A DNA stretch of 64,000 bases from Elusimicrobiota bacterium (GCA_016212855.1 JACRDP010000018.1:36965-100964), one strand, 5' to 3'. Positions 42,039-51,282 are shown, numbered from the stretch's first letter. Translations and numbers: made by a program. The notes: generated by a model not told the origin, from the sequence alone.

Positions 42039-44309
42039 GTGATCAAGAAAGCACTGTCCATCTTTTGCTGTTGCGTACTTATGAGCGGCGGTTCTACGCC
42101 GGCTTTCGCGCAGGTGGTGCGCGGAGAATTTAGCGGCGCGGGCCTTCATACTGGCCCGATCGGCGGAGTTATCTCCGCCGCCCCGACCGGAATAAACCCC
42201 GCCCTCACCGGCGGGGTTTCCTCTATACAAGGAACGCTGGCCCCGACCTTGGTGGCTCCGGCCGCCCTGATCCCCTCCTTAATGACCCCCGCGGTCGCCG
42301 TGCCCGCCTTCATCCCCGCTGGCGCGAAGGCCACCCCGGCCGTCGCCATGGCGGCCGCCCAGGCCCTGACCGGCGCGATCGCGGCCGCGAAGGCCGATAA
42401 GCGCGACGAAGCGCCCGCGCTCGCAACCGCGTTCGACGGTCTCAAGTCCGCGCCTTCCGCCGAAGACTCCGACGCCCCCGAGGTTCCCGCGGCCCAGGCT
42501 CCCCTCGCCGACGGCGCGAAGCTCGGCCGCCTATACCCGCGCGTCGTGGTCATCCTCGACACGCTCGACAAGCCCGCGACGAAGGAAGACAAGATCGTCA
42601 AGCACATCGAGACTCTCGTTACCAACGGCGTGAAAGTCGTCTTCGTCACCGCCCGCCCCGAGAAGGGCGAGAACTCGGCCGAATCCATGCTCGTCGGCCA
42701 GCTCAAGGTCCGCACCGGCAACCCCGTGCTCGTCGTCAGCTACAACGGCGCGCGCGTGACCTCGCACAGCTCGCGGGCCGAGAATCCGAAGCCGCTGATC
42801 CCCGACCAGCTCCCGTTCGCCGAGAAGACCGTCGCCCGTTTCCGCGAGATCACGGCGGACGTCAACGCCAAGCTCGGCGTGAAAGGCAAGAGCTCCGAGT
42901 TCGGCCAGCCCAGCCTGGAAGCCCCGTTCATCTACGGCGGCACCCTCCCGCAGGGCGTCGACGCCGCGAAGTGGTCCGCCGCCTTCAACCGCTCGCTGAA
43001 AGCCGCCGGCTTCGCTTATAAGATCGAGCTCTCGAAGAACGCCGAAGGCGAGACGACCTGGCTCACGCAGTCCACCGCGCTCAAGCTCAACGCGAACCGC
43101 GTGTTCAACGCGGTGTACGCCGCGGCGCCCGAGCTCAACCCCGAGCTCGGCGGCGCCGGCATCCTCAAGCCGCAGCAGGTTCTCATCCTCGCCGACCCGG
43201 CGAAGGCGCCGAGCTTCCTCCAGGCGCTCCCCGGCAAGGGCTACTTCATTCACGGCGTCAGCGACACGTCCGGCCTCGAGCGCGCGATGGAAGCGGTGCT
43301 CGGCGGCAAGGCGCTCGATCAGGTCGCCGTCAACAAGTACGAGCTTCGCGACTACATCGAGTGGCTCTCGCGCCGCCAGCGCTACGGCTCCTCCTCGGCC
43401 CCGCAGGGCAAGGGCGGCCGCGCCGGCGTGATCGCGCCGCGCCGCTCCGGCGACGCGTCCGGCTTCTCGAAGGTGCCTTTCTACCGCGGCATCATCGTCA
43501 AGGAAGTCATGTCGCGCCTGTACCATCTCATGAAGAACGGCGCGTACGAGGAGTCCACGCTCGACGCCGGCATCGACCTGCTCGAGAAGCTCTGGAAGTA
43601 CCCCGAGGCCAACGGCATCCACCTGCCCGAGGAGCTCAAGCTCGGCCGTCAGACCGGCGCGTTCAAGGCCCAGCAGAAGGGAGGCCTCGAAGGCTCCAAG
43701 CGCTGGCTCAAGAACTACTACCACCGCCACTTCCCCGACTTCCCGCGCGGCGTGAACCAGAAGGTCGCCGGCCGCCTGCTGCGCCTCGCTCGCGACGGAG
43801 ACTCGGTGACGCTTCAGTACGAGTCGCCCTACACCGGCCGCAGCTACAAGGTCTTCGTCCGACCCGACCGCACCGAATTGTGGGAGGACGAAAAGGGCTA
43901 CATCCTCGTCGCTCACGTGTACCGCACCGGCAAGGAGCCTTACCAGAAGGGCTTCGATGAGAACATCGAGGTCAACCTGATCGGCCGCGCGCTGCTCGAG
44001 GGCGACGCCCAGAAGCGCGCCGACGGCCGCTGGTACGTCAACGGCGAGGCCGACCCGCGCATCCAGGTCGTCTTCCACTATATGACCCGCGACTTGCAGG
44101 CCATCATGACGCCCGAGCAGGTGGACTCTCACACGCCCGAGGTCACGGCTCTGATCGAGAAGCGCGAGAACGACAAGGAATATCAGAAGTGGGTGGAAGC
44201 GAAGAAAATTGAAGAGGAAAAAGCCCGCATCAACCTGAAGCGCAATGTGACCCGCACGAATAATCTGAAGGAAAAGGAGAAGAAGGCCAAGAACCAGGGG
44301 GGGAAGTAA
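42039..44309 (+). CDS. Exported HAD-like domain protein, 756 aa
   Basis: Begins at GTG 42039 behind AAAGGGG; the longer frames to 42024 or 41898 add no signal sequence. Signal peptide MIKKALSIFCCCVLMSGGSTPAFAQ, Ala/Pro-rich segment with ALATAFDGLKSA (about 125-135), then a HAD-type Rossmann region from about 165 (VVVILDTLDKPATKEDKIVKHIETLVTNGVKVVFVTARPEKG), where the DxD of motif I is altered (DTLD) and VTARP serves as motif II. The C-terminal 300 residues form a separate domain (YYHRHFPDFPRGVNQKVAGRLLRLARDG, SPYTGRSYKVFVRPD) with a basic Lys-rich tail; it is unrecognised. Catalytic competence is doubtful. It is co-transcribed with the gene 2 nt downstream, which has the same N-terminal plan. 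Confidence 0.75.
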   Translation: MIKKALSIFCCCVLMSGGSTPAFAQVVRGEFSGAGLHTGPIGGVISAAPTGINPALTGGVSSIQGTLAPTLVAPAALIPSLMTPAVAVPAFIPAGAKATPAVAMAAAQALTGAIAAAKADKRDEAPALATAFDGLKSAPSAEDSDAPEVPAAQAPLADGAKLGRLYPRVVVILDTLDKPATKEDKIVKHIETLVTNGVKVVFVTARPEKGENSAESMLVGQLKVRTGNPVLVVSYNGARVTSHSSRAENPKPLIPDQLPFAEKTVARFREITADVNAKLGVKGKSSEFGQPSLEAPFIYGGTLPQGVDAAKWSAAFNRSLKAAGFAYKIELSKNAEGETTWLTQSTALKLNANRVFNAVYAAAPELNPELGGAGILKPQQVLILADPAKAPSFLQALPGKGYFIHGVSDTSGLERAMEAVLGGKALDQVAVNKYELRDYIEWLSRRQRYGSSSAPQGKGGRAGVIAPRRSGDASGFSKVPFYRGIIVKEVMSRLYHLMKNGAYEESTLDAGIDLLEKLWKYPEANGIHLPEELKLGRQTGAFKAQQKGGLEGSKRWLKNYYHRHFPDFPRGVNQKVAGRLLRLARDGDSVTLQYESPYTGRSYKVFVRPDRTELWEDEKGYILVAHVYRTGKEPYQKGFDENIEVNLIGRALLEGDAQKRADGRWYVNGEADPRIQVVFHYMTRDLQAIMTPEQVDSHTPEVTALIEKRENDKEYQKWVEAKKIEEEKARINLKRNVTRTNNLKEKEKKAKNQGGK

Positions 44310-44310
44310 A

Positions 44311-47112
44311 ATGAAAACCGTTCCCCTGTTCTTGTCGTTGTCCCTTCTGATCAACTCCGTCTCCCCGGCGATGGCGCAGTCCGTTCGCGCCATATCGCCG
44401 GTCGGCCCGGTAGGTATCGTCGGCTCGGTTGGAGCGGCGCTTTCCGCTCCGGTTCCCGCGACATTTAATATTCCGTCGCTCTCGGTGCCTTCTCTTAATG
44501 CGCCGTCAATCGGAGCACCCAACGCCGTTGTCGTTCCCTCGGCCCTCATCCCCGCCCTCGCCATTCCGGCCGTCCCCGCCGCCGCGATCGCCGTCGCTCC
44601 GCTGGCCGCCTCGAAGTCCATCGTCCCGTCCGCGCTGCACGCGCTGCAGTCCGCCATTCTCTCCGCCCCGTCCACCGACGACTCTTCTCGCGCCTCCGAC
44701 AACCGCGACGGCGGCCGCGCTTTCGACGGCTCGGCCGAGCACGAGGTCGTCCTCGCCCCCGCTTTCGAGCCGCCGACCGCTTCCCAGCCCGCGCCCACCG
44801 TCGCCGATCAGGACGAAGTCCAGGGCGACAACCTGCCCCAGCGCCCGCAGCTCTCCTTCCAGCCCGCCCAGAAGAGCGCGCTGACCTCGATCGAGGCCGG
44901 TCAGGGTCTGTACGGCACGATGAAGATGGTCAAGGACAACCCCTACAGCCGCGACTGGTGGAACGCCTACAAGAAGGGCGTTGAGATCGACGTCGTCGTG
45001 CGCGGCGAGAACGTCTACAACCGCCCGACCCAGATCACGTTCGCCGTCACCAAGCCCATCGGCAAGCTCACCCGCGAGGATTTCGAGGGCACGATCCCCA
45101 AGCACATGATGCAGGCCGGCGTCGTCGCCTTGCGCAAGGACCTGCAGGTCAAGCTCGAGGAGAACCGCCGCCGCTGGAGCCCCGAGCAGCCGCCCGTGAG
45201 CCTCGAGACCAAGGTCCGCGTCGTCAAGTTCGAGTCCTACCTCGACCTCTTCAAGAAAACCAACGGCAAGGACGCGATTCCCCAGCCCGAGGCTCCCGTC
45301 GTCCGCGCTCCTCTTAAAGTGAAGCCCGAGGGCGCGCTCAAACCCCTCTCGCTGTTCCTGCCGCGCGCCGTGATGCTCGACCTCGACCTCTTCGACGGCC
45401 CGGTCTCCAAGGAGACCTTGTCCGACATGGCTAAGCTCCAGCGCACCGGCGTGTACTTCGTCTTCTTCTCGCGCAAGCCCTACGAGGCCGCCAGCGCGAT
45501 GAAGGACAAGCTCGTCAAGCAGCTCTCCGCGTATCAGATGAGCATCCTGATGCCGATCCGCTTCATGATGGTGACCGACGACGGCGCCGTCATCTCCGAG
45601 CTCCCGCGCGGCGGCAGCCCCGAGGCCGTCGACGTGCTGGCGTTCAGCCTCGCTGACATCGACATGCTGCGCGACGCGGCGAAGAAGGCGGCCGAGCAGG
45701 CCGGAGTCTCGCCGCGCGGCATCGAGGAGATCCGCCAGTCTCCGCTCGTCGAGCGCGAGAACCGGTTCGGCGACCAGGGCGTCCAGCCCCTCGGCCCCGA
45801 CCCGCGCGTGCGCTTCGAGGTCCGCCTGCCCAAGGCGATGTCCGACCAGTCCGTCGCGGTCTGGCTCAAGGCCTACGACACCGTGCTCGCCGCCCAGGGC
45901 ATGAAGGTCGTGACCAAGCTGACGGTCCTGCCCGACGGCAAGCGCAGCTTCACCGTCGCGCGCACCACCCTCGAGAACTCGATGGACCGTTTGAATGCGG
46001 CCCTCGGTGAAAAGTTCGGCCTTTACTTAAATCCCGGCGACGCCCTCGTGATCTCCGCCGACCCGAAGATCATGGCCGCGAACTCCAAGTCGATCGACGT
46101 CGCGAAGCTCACCGGCCTTAAGGGCGAGGAGCTCGTCGAGAACGCGCTCGGCCTGATGCTCGGCGAGCACCGCGACAACCAGGCGTCCGACCTGTCCGGC
46201 TCGGCCTCGCGCATCGCGTCCTTCTCTTACAACAAGGGCCGCTACCTCTCCGAGATTCTCATCAAGATGGACAACGAGGAGCAGAACATCAACTTCTTCT
46301 CCGGCCACGTGGTCCACGCCGCGATGGACTGGCTGATCTGGAAGCTGCAGAACGGCCAGAAGGTGACCCGCGAGGAATTCGCCGCGCACCTGAGCGACCA
46401 TTGGAACTCCGGCCTGCGCGAGTTCAAGGCCGTCGGCATGCCGCCCGCGCATCTCGCCGACAGCTGGCTCAAGGCGTCGCTGACGCGCGCCGACAGCATG
46501 TACACGCTCGTCAACAAGATCAACGACCGCCAGGAGACCTTGGTCGGCACCGAGATCCCGAACTTCTTCGTGCTCAAGGACTTCCAGCGCAAGACCGCCG
46601 AGCTCAAGCGCCGCTACATCCTGCACACGATCTTCGACTTCATCGCGCTGCGCCCGGACCCCAAGCGCCCCGGCCACGCGACCTTGGTCATCTACGACTT
46701 CAAGACCGGCCCCGCGAAGACCGGCCCGAAGCTCGACAAGGACATCCAGGTCCTCATGTACGCGCTGTTCGCCACCGAGAAGTGGGTGGGCGAGAAGTTC
46801 CCGGCCCCTTATCTCGCCGGGGACAAGGCGTACACGATCGACGACGTCTCCGTCGAGTTCATTTACAGCGGCAAGATCCAGCCCACGACGATCAACCGCT
46901 GGAGCCTCGACAAGGTGCGCACGCGCATCATCGGCGCCCTCAACCGCATCCACGCCGCCGAGCAGAAGCTGTTCGGCAACGTGCCCGCCAAGAAGAAGCT
47001 GACGCCCGCGCAGGTCAAGGCCAAGGCCGCCAAAGCCAAGAAAGCCAAGGCCGCGAAGGCGAAGGCCGCCAAGGCCGCGACGCCGAAAAAAGACGCTCCC
47101 GAATCCCGCTAA
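44311..47112 (+). CDS. Exported HAD-like plus PD-(D/E)XK nuclease-like protein, 933 aa
   Basis: Signal peptide MKTVPLFLSLSLLINSVSPAMAQ and Ala/Pro-rich region with GGRAFDGS (about 133). A HAD-like region starts near 350 (AVMLDLDLFDGPVSKETLSDMAKLQRTGVYFVFFSRKP). The C-terminal third looks like the RecB/Cas4-type PD-(D/E)XK fold: GHVVHAAMDWL (about 664), TEIPNF (Glu about 750), ILHTIFDFIALRPD (Asp about 775), LVIYDFKTG (Asp and Lys about 795) and DIQVLMYALFA (about 810), in the order and spacing of PDDEXK_1 nucleases. It ends in an Ala/Lys tail (about 890-933) resembling a nucleic-acid-binding tail. A nuclease with a signal peptide would act outside the cytoplasm, for example on environmental DNA; this is inference. 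GGGGGGAAG supports the start. Confidence 0.78.
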   Translation: MKTVPLFLSLSLLINSVSPAMAQSVRAISPVGPVGIVGSVGAALSAPVPATFNIPSLSVPSLNAPSIGAPNAVVVPSALIPALAIPAVPAAAIAVAPLAASKSIVPSALHALQSAILSAPSTDDSSRASDNRDGGRAFDGSAEHEVVLAPAFEPPTASQPAPTVADQDEVQGDNLPQRPQLSFQPAQKSALTSIEAGQGLYGTMKMVKDNPYSRDWWNAYKKGVEIDVVVRGENVYNRPTQITFAVTKPIGKLTREDFEGTIPKHMMQAGVVALRKDLQVKLEENRRRWSPEQPPVSLETKVRVVKFESYLDLFKKTNGKDAIPQPEAPVVRAPLKVKPEGALKPLSLFLPRAVMLDLDLFDGPVSKETLSDMAKLQRTGVYFVFFSRKPYEAASAMKDKLVKQLSAYQMSILMPIRFMMVTDDGAVISELPRGGSPEAVDVLAFSLADIDMLRDAAKKAAEQAGVSPRGIEEIRQSPLVERENRFGDQGVQPLGPDPRVRFEVRLPKAMSDQSVAVWLKAYDTVLAAQGMKVVTKLTVLPDGKRSFTVARTTLENSMDRLNAALGEKFGLYLNPGDALVISADPKIMAANSKSIDVAKLTGLKGEELVENALGLMLGEHRDNQASDLSGSASRIASFSYNKGRYLSEILIKMDNEEQNINFFSGHVVHAAMDWLIWKLQNGQKVTREEFAAHLSDHWNSGLREFKAVGMPPAHLADSWLKASLTRADSMYTLVNKINDRQETLVGTEIPNFFVLKDFQRKTAELKRRYILHTIFDFIALRPDPKRPGHATLVIYDFKTGPAKTGPKLDKDIQVLMYALFATEKWVGEKFPAPYLAGDKAYTIDDVSVEFIYSGKIQPTTINRWSLDKVRTRIIGALNRIHAAEQKLFGNVPAKKKLTPAQVKAKAAKAKKAKAAKAKAAKAATPKKDAPESR

Positions 47113-47138
47113 AGACGGTTTTGCCGCGAACTGGCCAC

Positions 47139-47170
47139 GGCCTCGACTATCCTCAAGGATAGTCGAGGCC
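47139..47170 (+). terminator. Perfect 15-bp hairpin after the nuclease-like gene
   Basis: GGCCTCGACTATCCT and its exact complement are separated by CA. There is no clear T-run, so termination is uncertain. Its core ACTATCCTCAAGGATAGT recurs at the end of the DUF309 gene (about 5419-5436). Confidence 0.55.
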
Positions 47171-47190
47171 GGTCTGCTTTCGGCGATTTC

Positions 47191-47276
47191 GAGGCCTAAG
47201 CGGGGTCCCAAGAGGGCCTAGGCCTGTTGATTTAGAAGGAGGGGACCTAGGACCCTTCTTCGAAATCCGGGGACCG
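47191..47276. promoter_or_regulatory. GGNCC motif cluster before the HAD/MFS gene
   Basis: GAGGCCTAAG, GGGTCCC, GGGCCTAGGCC, GGGGACCTAGGACCC and GGGGACC occur within 85 bp, ending at the TATCCT -10 that lies 7 nt from ATG 47292. This is the densest cluster in the window. Confidence 0.55.
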
Positions 47277-47291
47277 GGTATCCTATAGGCA

Positions 47292-50200
47292 ATGAAATTT
47301 ACCCGTCGCCCTCTCGCGCTCATCCTCTCCGTCCTGACCGCTCTCGCGTCGACGCCCCATCAAGCGGCCGCGCAGGTCATCGTCGGAGGGGGCGCCGCGG
47401 CCGGTCAGTCCGGCGTCGCCGGCGGGGTGCCCCGTATCGAGCTCGGGGCCATGCCGGTCCTCACCCCGGCTCCCGCTTTCGCTCCGGGTTTGACCGGAGT
47501 CATGCCGTCGATCGCTCCTTCGATTGCCGTCCCCGGCGCCGTCGCCCTTCCCGCCGCCGCGATTCCTGCTCTGCCCGTCTCAGCTCTCGCCGCGCTCCCG
47601 ACCATCCCCGGCGCCGCCTTGGCCGTTCCCGCCGCCCAGGCCGCTAAGACGCCCGTCGCGCAGCTCGCGCTCGCCGGCGAGCGCATCGCCGCGGCCGCCG
47701 CCAAGGGCGACGACCAGTCCGGCATTCTCGAAACGCTTTTCACCGGCGCCAAGAGCGTCGCCGCCTCGCTCGGCGACGCCGTCCCCGGCTCCGAGAGCGT
47801 TCCGTCGGCCCTCACCCCGGTCAACTCCGCCGCCTCGGTCTCCGAAGGCCGCGCGACGCCCCCGACCCCGATCACTCTCGAGTCGCTCGCCATCGATTCC
47901 TCGAAGCCCCTTCCCGCGCGCCAGGCCGCCGTCGCGCAGATCACCGACAAGGCCTCGCTTGGTCGCGTCGCCGACTCGAACCCGCAGGGCGGCGCCGCCG
48001 ACTATGAGATTCACCGCGCCGCGTTGATCGCCCTCGCCGAGCAGGGCGAGGTCAAGAGCCTGCGCGCCGTCTCGCCGGCTCATAAAGACGAGATTCTCGC
48101 CGACCTCGTCCAGAACAAGCCCGCCGCTCTCGTCTCCGACTACGACGACACCCTCGAGAAGTTCCGCGAGCCGATCTCGGCGCCCGTCGCCGCCGGCCTG
48201 ACGGCGTCGATCGCGCAGGGCGTGAAGACCGCGATCCTGACCGACCGTCCCGATACCAAGAAGAGCGACAAGGACGTCACGATCCTCGACTCGATCGCCT
48301 CCATGACGCCGGAGCAGAAGGCGAAGCTCGTCGTCGGCTCCAACAGCGGCGCGCGCCTGACCACCTTCGACGCGAAGGGCGAGCCGGTCGTCGCCTACGA
48401 CGCGAACCTCAAATTCTCCGACGCCCAGGCCGCCGCGATCACCGCCGCCTCCGCCAAAACCGCCGACAAGTTCGGCCGCTACAACTACAACGGCGCCGAA
48501 GAGAACCTCGCCGCGTTCAAGTGGGTCCGCTTCCTGCCGCTCGGGATGTCCGCCGAGACCGTCGCCGAGGCCGAGAAGTTCATGCAGGCCGAGCTCGACG
48601 CCGCCGGCACGGGACTGAAGGTCTCCGGCCGCCAGGCCGCCGATCCGAAGAACCCCTCTTACCTCTCGCTCTCGATGCTCGACAAGACCGTCGGCATCAA
48701 GGCGCTCCAGGAGACGCAGGGCTTCGTCGGCAAGATGCTCGTCCTGGGCGACTCGTTCTTCGGCACGCGCACGGTCGACTCCGACATGAGCAAGGCCGCT
48801 CCGTCGGGCTCGCTGTCTCTCGCGGTCGGCGGACTCGCCGATCCCCGCATCCCGAACATCTTCGTCTGGCCCACCAAGGGCGCCGAAGCGACGGCGGAGA
48901 TCCTCGGCGCGGTGGGCAAGCCCGCCGCTCCCGTCGAAGAGATGAACAAGAAGGCCATCGGCGGCCTGTTCGCCCAGCGCACGATCTCGATCATCGCCTT
49001 CATCCTCACCTCGATCGCCTATCCGCTCATCACCATACCCGCCGTCGGCGTCGCGGGCTACGGCGCGCTGATGGCCCTCGGGCCGCTGGCCGCGATCGCG
49101 ACGGGCCCGCTCAACGGCCTCATCGCCGACCGCATGTCGGCGCGCAACGGCCTGATCCTGATGGCCGTGATGCGCGTGGTCCTGGCCCTGGCCTTGCCCG
49201 CGTTCGCGCTGTTCGGCGTCCTGAACTTCTGGACCTTGCTGTTGGCCGCGATCGCCAACGGCTGGGCGCTGTCCTCGCTGATGATCACCGAGGGGACTTA
49301 CATCCGCCGCCTCGCGGGCGCCAAGAACGTCCCGATGGTCAACGGCCTCGCCGCGATCAACTACCTCTCCTTGCAGGTCATCCTGGGCCTCATCATCGGC
49401 GTGGGCAAGTACGTCGACCACTTTAACTTGATGATCCCGTTCTACATCTCGGCCGCGGTGCACGTCGCGATCGTGATCCCGATCATCTGGAAGACGATCC
49501 CGAACATCAAGCCCGCCGCCGCGTCGGTCGCGAAGGCCGCCGTGAGCTTCGTCGAGTCGACGCGCGCCAAGGGCGCCGCCGCCAAGGCCTTCATCCAGAA
49601 GTACTGGAAGGAAGCCGCGCTGTTCGGCGCCGCCGTCGGCGCCTACTTCGTGTGGAGCTCCGCTCTGCCGATGTCCGCCGCGCTCATGTACTGGATCACG
49701 CGCAGCGAAGGCTTCAAGGCGATCTGGAGCCAGAAGCCCCTGCGCTGGTCGATGCTGCTGTCCGCCCTCGCGGCCGGCCTCGTCTACCCGATGCAGTACC
49801 TGGCGCTTCCGCTGATGGCGCTGACCTTGGGCGGCGTCGCGGGCAAGGGCCTCATCCTCGGCCAGCTGCTCGGCGCGTACTTCTTCGGCCAGCTCGTCGC
49901 CAACGCGGGCCAGCTCTCGGCGCCGACGAACGCGACCAAGATGCCCGACCTCCGCGTCCCGTTCACCAAGCTCACCGTGCCCTTCGAGCGCGTCGTGCAG
50001 GCCGGCGTCCTGACCTTGGCCGCCGTCTGGGCGGGTGTGAGCCTGTTCCCCGGCAGCCTGCTCGCCGCGGCCGCGGCCGTCGGCGTCGGCCTCGCCCTGC
50101 TGTACGGCTCCTCCAAGCTCTCCGCGCGCGGCTGGGTCAAGTTCCTCGGCGTCGGCCTCGCGGCCGTGCTCCTGCCCTTCGCCTTCTGGGGCTCGATGCC

Positions 50201-50519
50201 CGCGCTGTTCGCGAGCGTGCTCCTCGTCGGCATGTTCGCCGGCCCGAGCGCGGTCGTGCTCTCGAGCTACTTCCAGACCAACGCGAAGAATTCGAACCTC
50301 GGCGCCGCGATCGGCGTCAACGGCTCGACCTTCAACGCGGCGATCTCCTTCGGCTACGGCCTGATGAGCCTGATCGTGAGCCTGTTCACGCCCGCGTTCC
50401 CGGGCGCGCTCGCGCCGATCGGCCTGATCTTCCTCGCGGCGGGAGTCCTGTTCTTCCTCGCGCCGAAGCTTTTGCCCGGACTTCCCGAGTCCAGCGTCAA
50501 TAAGACCGCCAAGAAGTAA
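47292..50519 (+). CDS. Exported/membrane fusion: HAD phosphatase-like plus MFS transporter
   Basis: A 1075-residue protein. Signal peptide MKFTRRPLALILSVLTALASTPHQAAAQ, Ala/Pro-rich segment, ILETLFTGAKS element (about 153), a short HEAT-like helical stretch, then a HAD domain with intact motif I DYDDTL (about 282), motif II ILTDRP (about 316) and motif IV LVLGDSFFG (about 485). From about 555 there are 12 membrane helices with an MFS inter-helix loop (GLIADRMSARNG, like the family's G-x-x-x-D-R-x-G-R-R). The HAD half may dephosphorylate a sugar phosphate that the MFS half moves, but which side of the membrane it faces is unclear because of the N-terminal signal. Followed 15 bp later by the small paralogue pair. 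Confidence 0.82.
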   Translation: MKFTRRPLALILSVLTALASTPHQAAAQVIVGGGAAAGQSGVAGGVPRIELGAMPVLTPAPAFAPGLTGVMPSIAPSIAVPGAVALPAAAIPALPVSALAALPTIPGAALAVPAAQAAKTPVAQLALAGERIAAAAAKGDDQSGILETLFTGAKSVAASLGDAVPGSESVPSALTPVNSAASVSEGRATPPTPITLESLAIDSSKPLPARQAAVAQITDKASLGRVADSNPQGGAADYEIHRAALIALAEQGEVKSLRAVSPAHKDEILADLVQNKPAALVSDYDDTLEKFREPISAPVAAGLTASIAQGVKTAILTDRPDTKKSDKDVTILDSIASMTPEQKAKLVVGSNSGARLTTFDAKGEPVVAYDANLKFSDAQAAAITAASAKTADKFGRYNYNGAEENLAAFKWVRFLPLGMSAETVAEAEKFMQAELDAAGTGLKVSGRQAADPKNPSYLSLSMLDKTVGIKALQETQGFVGKMLVLGDSFFGTRTVDSDMSKAAPSGSLSLAVGGLADPRIPNIFVWPTKGAEATAEILGAVGKPAAPVEEMNKKAIGGLFAQRTISIIAFILTSIAYPLITIPAVGVAGYGALMALGPLAAIATGPLNGLIADRMSARNGLILMAVMRVVLALALPAFALFGVLNFWTLLLAAIANGWALSSLMITEGTYIRRLAGAKNVPMVNGLAAINYLSLQVILGLIIGVGKYVDHFNLMIPFYISAAVHVAIVIPIIWKTIPNIKPAAASVAKAAVSFVESTRAKGAAAKAFIQKYWKEAALFGAAVGAYFVWSSALPMSAALMYWITRSEGFKAIWSQKPLRWSMLLSALAAGLVYPMQYLALPLMALTLGGVAGKGLILGQLLGAYFFGQLVANAGQLSAPTNATKMPDLRVPFTKLTVPFERVVQAGVLTLAAVWAGVSLFPGSLLAAAAAVGVGLALLYGSSKLSARGWVKFLGVGLAAVLLPFAFWGSMPALFASVLLVGMFAGPSAVVLSSYFQTNAKNSNLGAAIGVNGSTFNAAISFGYGLMSLIVSLFTPAFPGALAPIGLIFLAAGVLFFLAPKLLPGLPESSVNKTAKK

Positions 50520-50534
50520 CTTATAATCTCCGCC

Positions 50535-50825
50535 ATGCCCGCGCCTAAAGTCGCGTCCGTCGACTTCGCGCCTCCTGCGGACGCCTCCTCGGGCGAGAGC
50601 GAACTGACCGTCGCCTTCGAGGACGGCGGCGGGTCCACTTTCACCGTAGCGACCTACGACCGTGCCGAAGCGTGGATGGCGAAGGCCAAGTCCAAGGCCT
50701 GGTGGTCCGATCCGGTCCTGTTCGTCGCGAGCCTAGACCGCGACACCGTCCGCGCCGCCGTCGAGGCCATGGCCGCCGAGATGGGCGGCTACTGGCTGCG
50801 CTACTATCACCGGAGGAAGCCGTGA
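50535..50825 (+). CDS. Small protein A of a tandem paralogous pair, 96 aa
   Basis: MPAPKVASVDFAPPADASSGESELTVAFEDGGGSTF... has no signal peptide or membrane span. Preceded by TATAAT 7 nt from the ATG (leaderless type). It aligns with the next gene product over most of its length: E-L-T-V-x-F-E-D-G-G against E-V-Y-L-K-D-G, then DPVLFVASLD against GPAVLFLKKLD, then an Ala-rich helix and LRY. This points to a local duplication. The fold looks beta-beta-alpha and the function is unknown. Confidence 0.72.
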   Translation: MPAPKVASVDFAPPADASSGESELTVAFEDGGGSTFTVATYDRAEAWMAKAKSKAWWSDPVLFVASLDRDTVRAAVEAMAAEMGGYWLRYYHRRKP

Positions 50826-51148
50826 GCCCGGTCAAGAGCGCCGTCGGCCACATCGAGCTCGCTCACGTCACGGGCGAGTCGGGCGTCATTGAGGTCTATC
50901 TCAAGGACGGCCGGCAGTTCACCTTGCTCGCCGCCACGCCCGCCTGGTTCAAGGCCGAGCTCAAGCGCCTCGGCCTCAAGTTCTATTACGGCCCCGCCGT
51001 GCTGTTCCTCAAAAAGCTCGACGCCGCCGCCGCGCGCAAGGCCGCCAAGGACATGCTGGCCGAGGACGAGCAGCTCCTGGTGCGCTACGACACCCCGCGC
51101 CGCACTTTGCCCGACATCCTCGCCGCCTTCCGCGCCGCGCATCATTAG
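50822..51148 (+). CDS. Small protein B of a tandem paralogous pair, 108 aa
   Basis: A GTG start overlaps the stop of the previous gene (GTGA). Product MSPVKSAVGHIELAHVTGESG... is cytosolic in character, with a C-terminal extension (PRRTLPDILAAFRAAHH) that the first copy lacks. Both copies end their shared part with LRY or VRY. Co-translation suggests a heterodimer. No family recognised. Confidence 0.72.
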   Translation: MSPVKSAVGHIELAHVTGESGVIEVYLKDGRQFTLLAATPAWFKAELKRLGLKFYYGPAVLFLKKLDAAAARKAAKDMLAEDEQLLVRYDTPRRTLPDILAAFRAAHH

Positions 51149-51183
51149 GGCTCGTTTTATACCTGCCGATTCGGCGGTTGCAG

Positions 51184-51215
51184 GAGACAGTTTTATCTCA
51201 AGATAAAATCGTCTC
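51184..51215 (+). terminator. Hairpin after the small paralogue pair
   Basis: GAGACAGTTTTATCT, a CA loop and AGATAAAATCGTCTC pair at 13 of 15 positions. There is no T-run, as with the hairpin at 47139, which also has a CA loop. Confidence 0.5.
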
Positions 51216-51225
51216 ACTCATCCAT

Positions 51226-51282
51226 GACCTAGGACCCAACGGGGCCAGGGTCGCATGGCTGGGAGTATGTGGGTCCTTCGGC
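51226..51282. promoter_or_regulatory. GGNCC motif cluster before the HtpX/MFS gene
   Basis: GACCTAGGACCC, GGGGCCAGGG and GGGTCCTTCGG lie 40-95 bp upstream of ATG 51321. A TAGTAT -10-like hexamer is 6 nt from the start. Confidence 0.5.
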
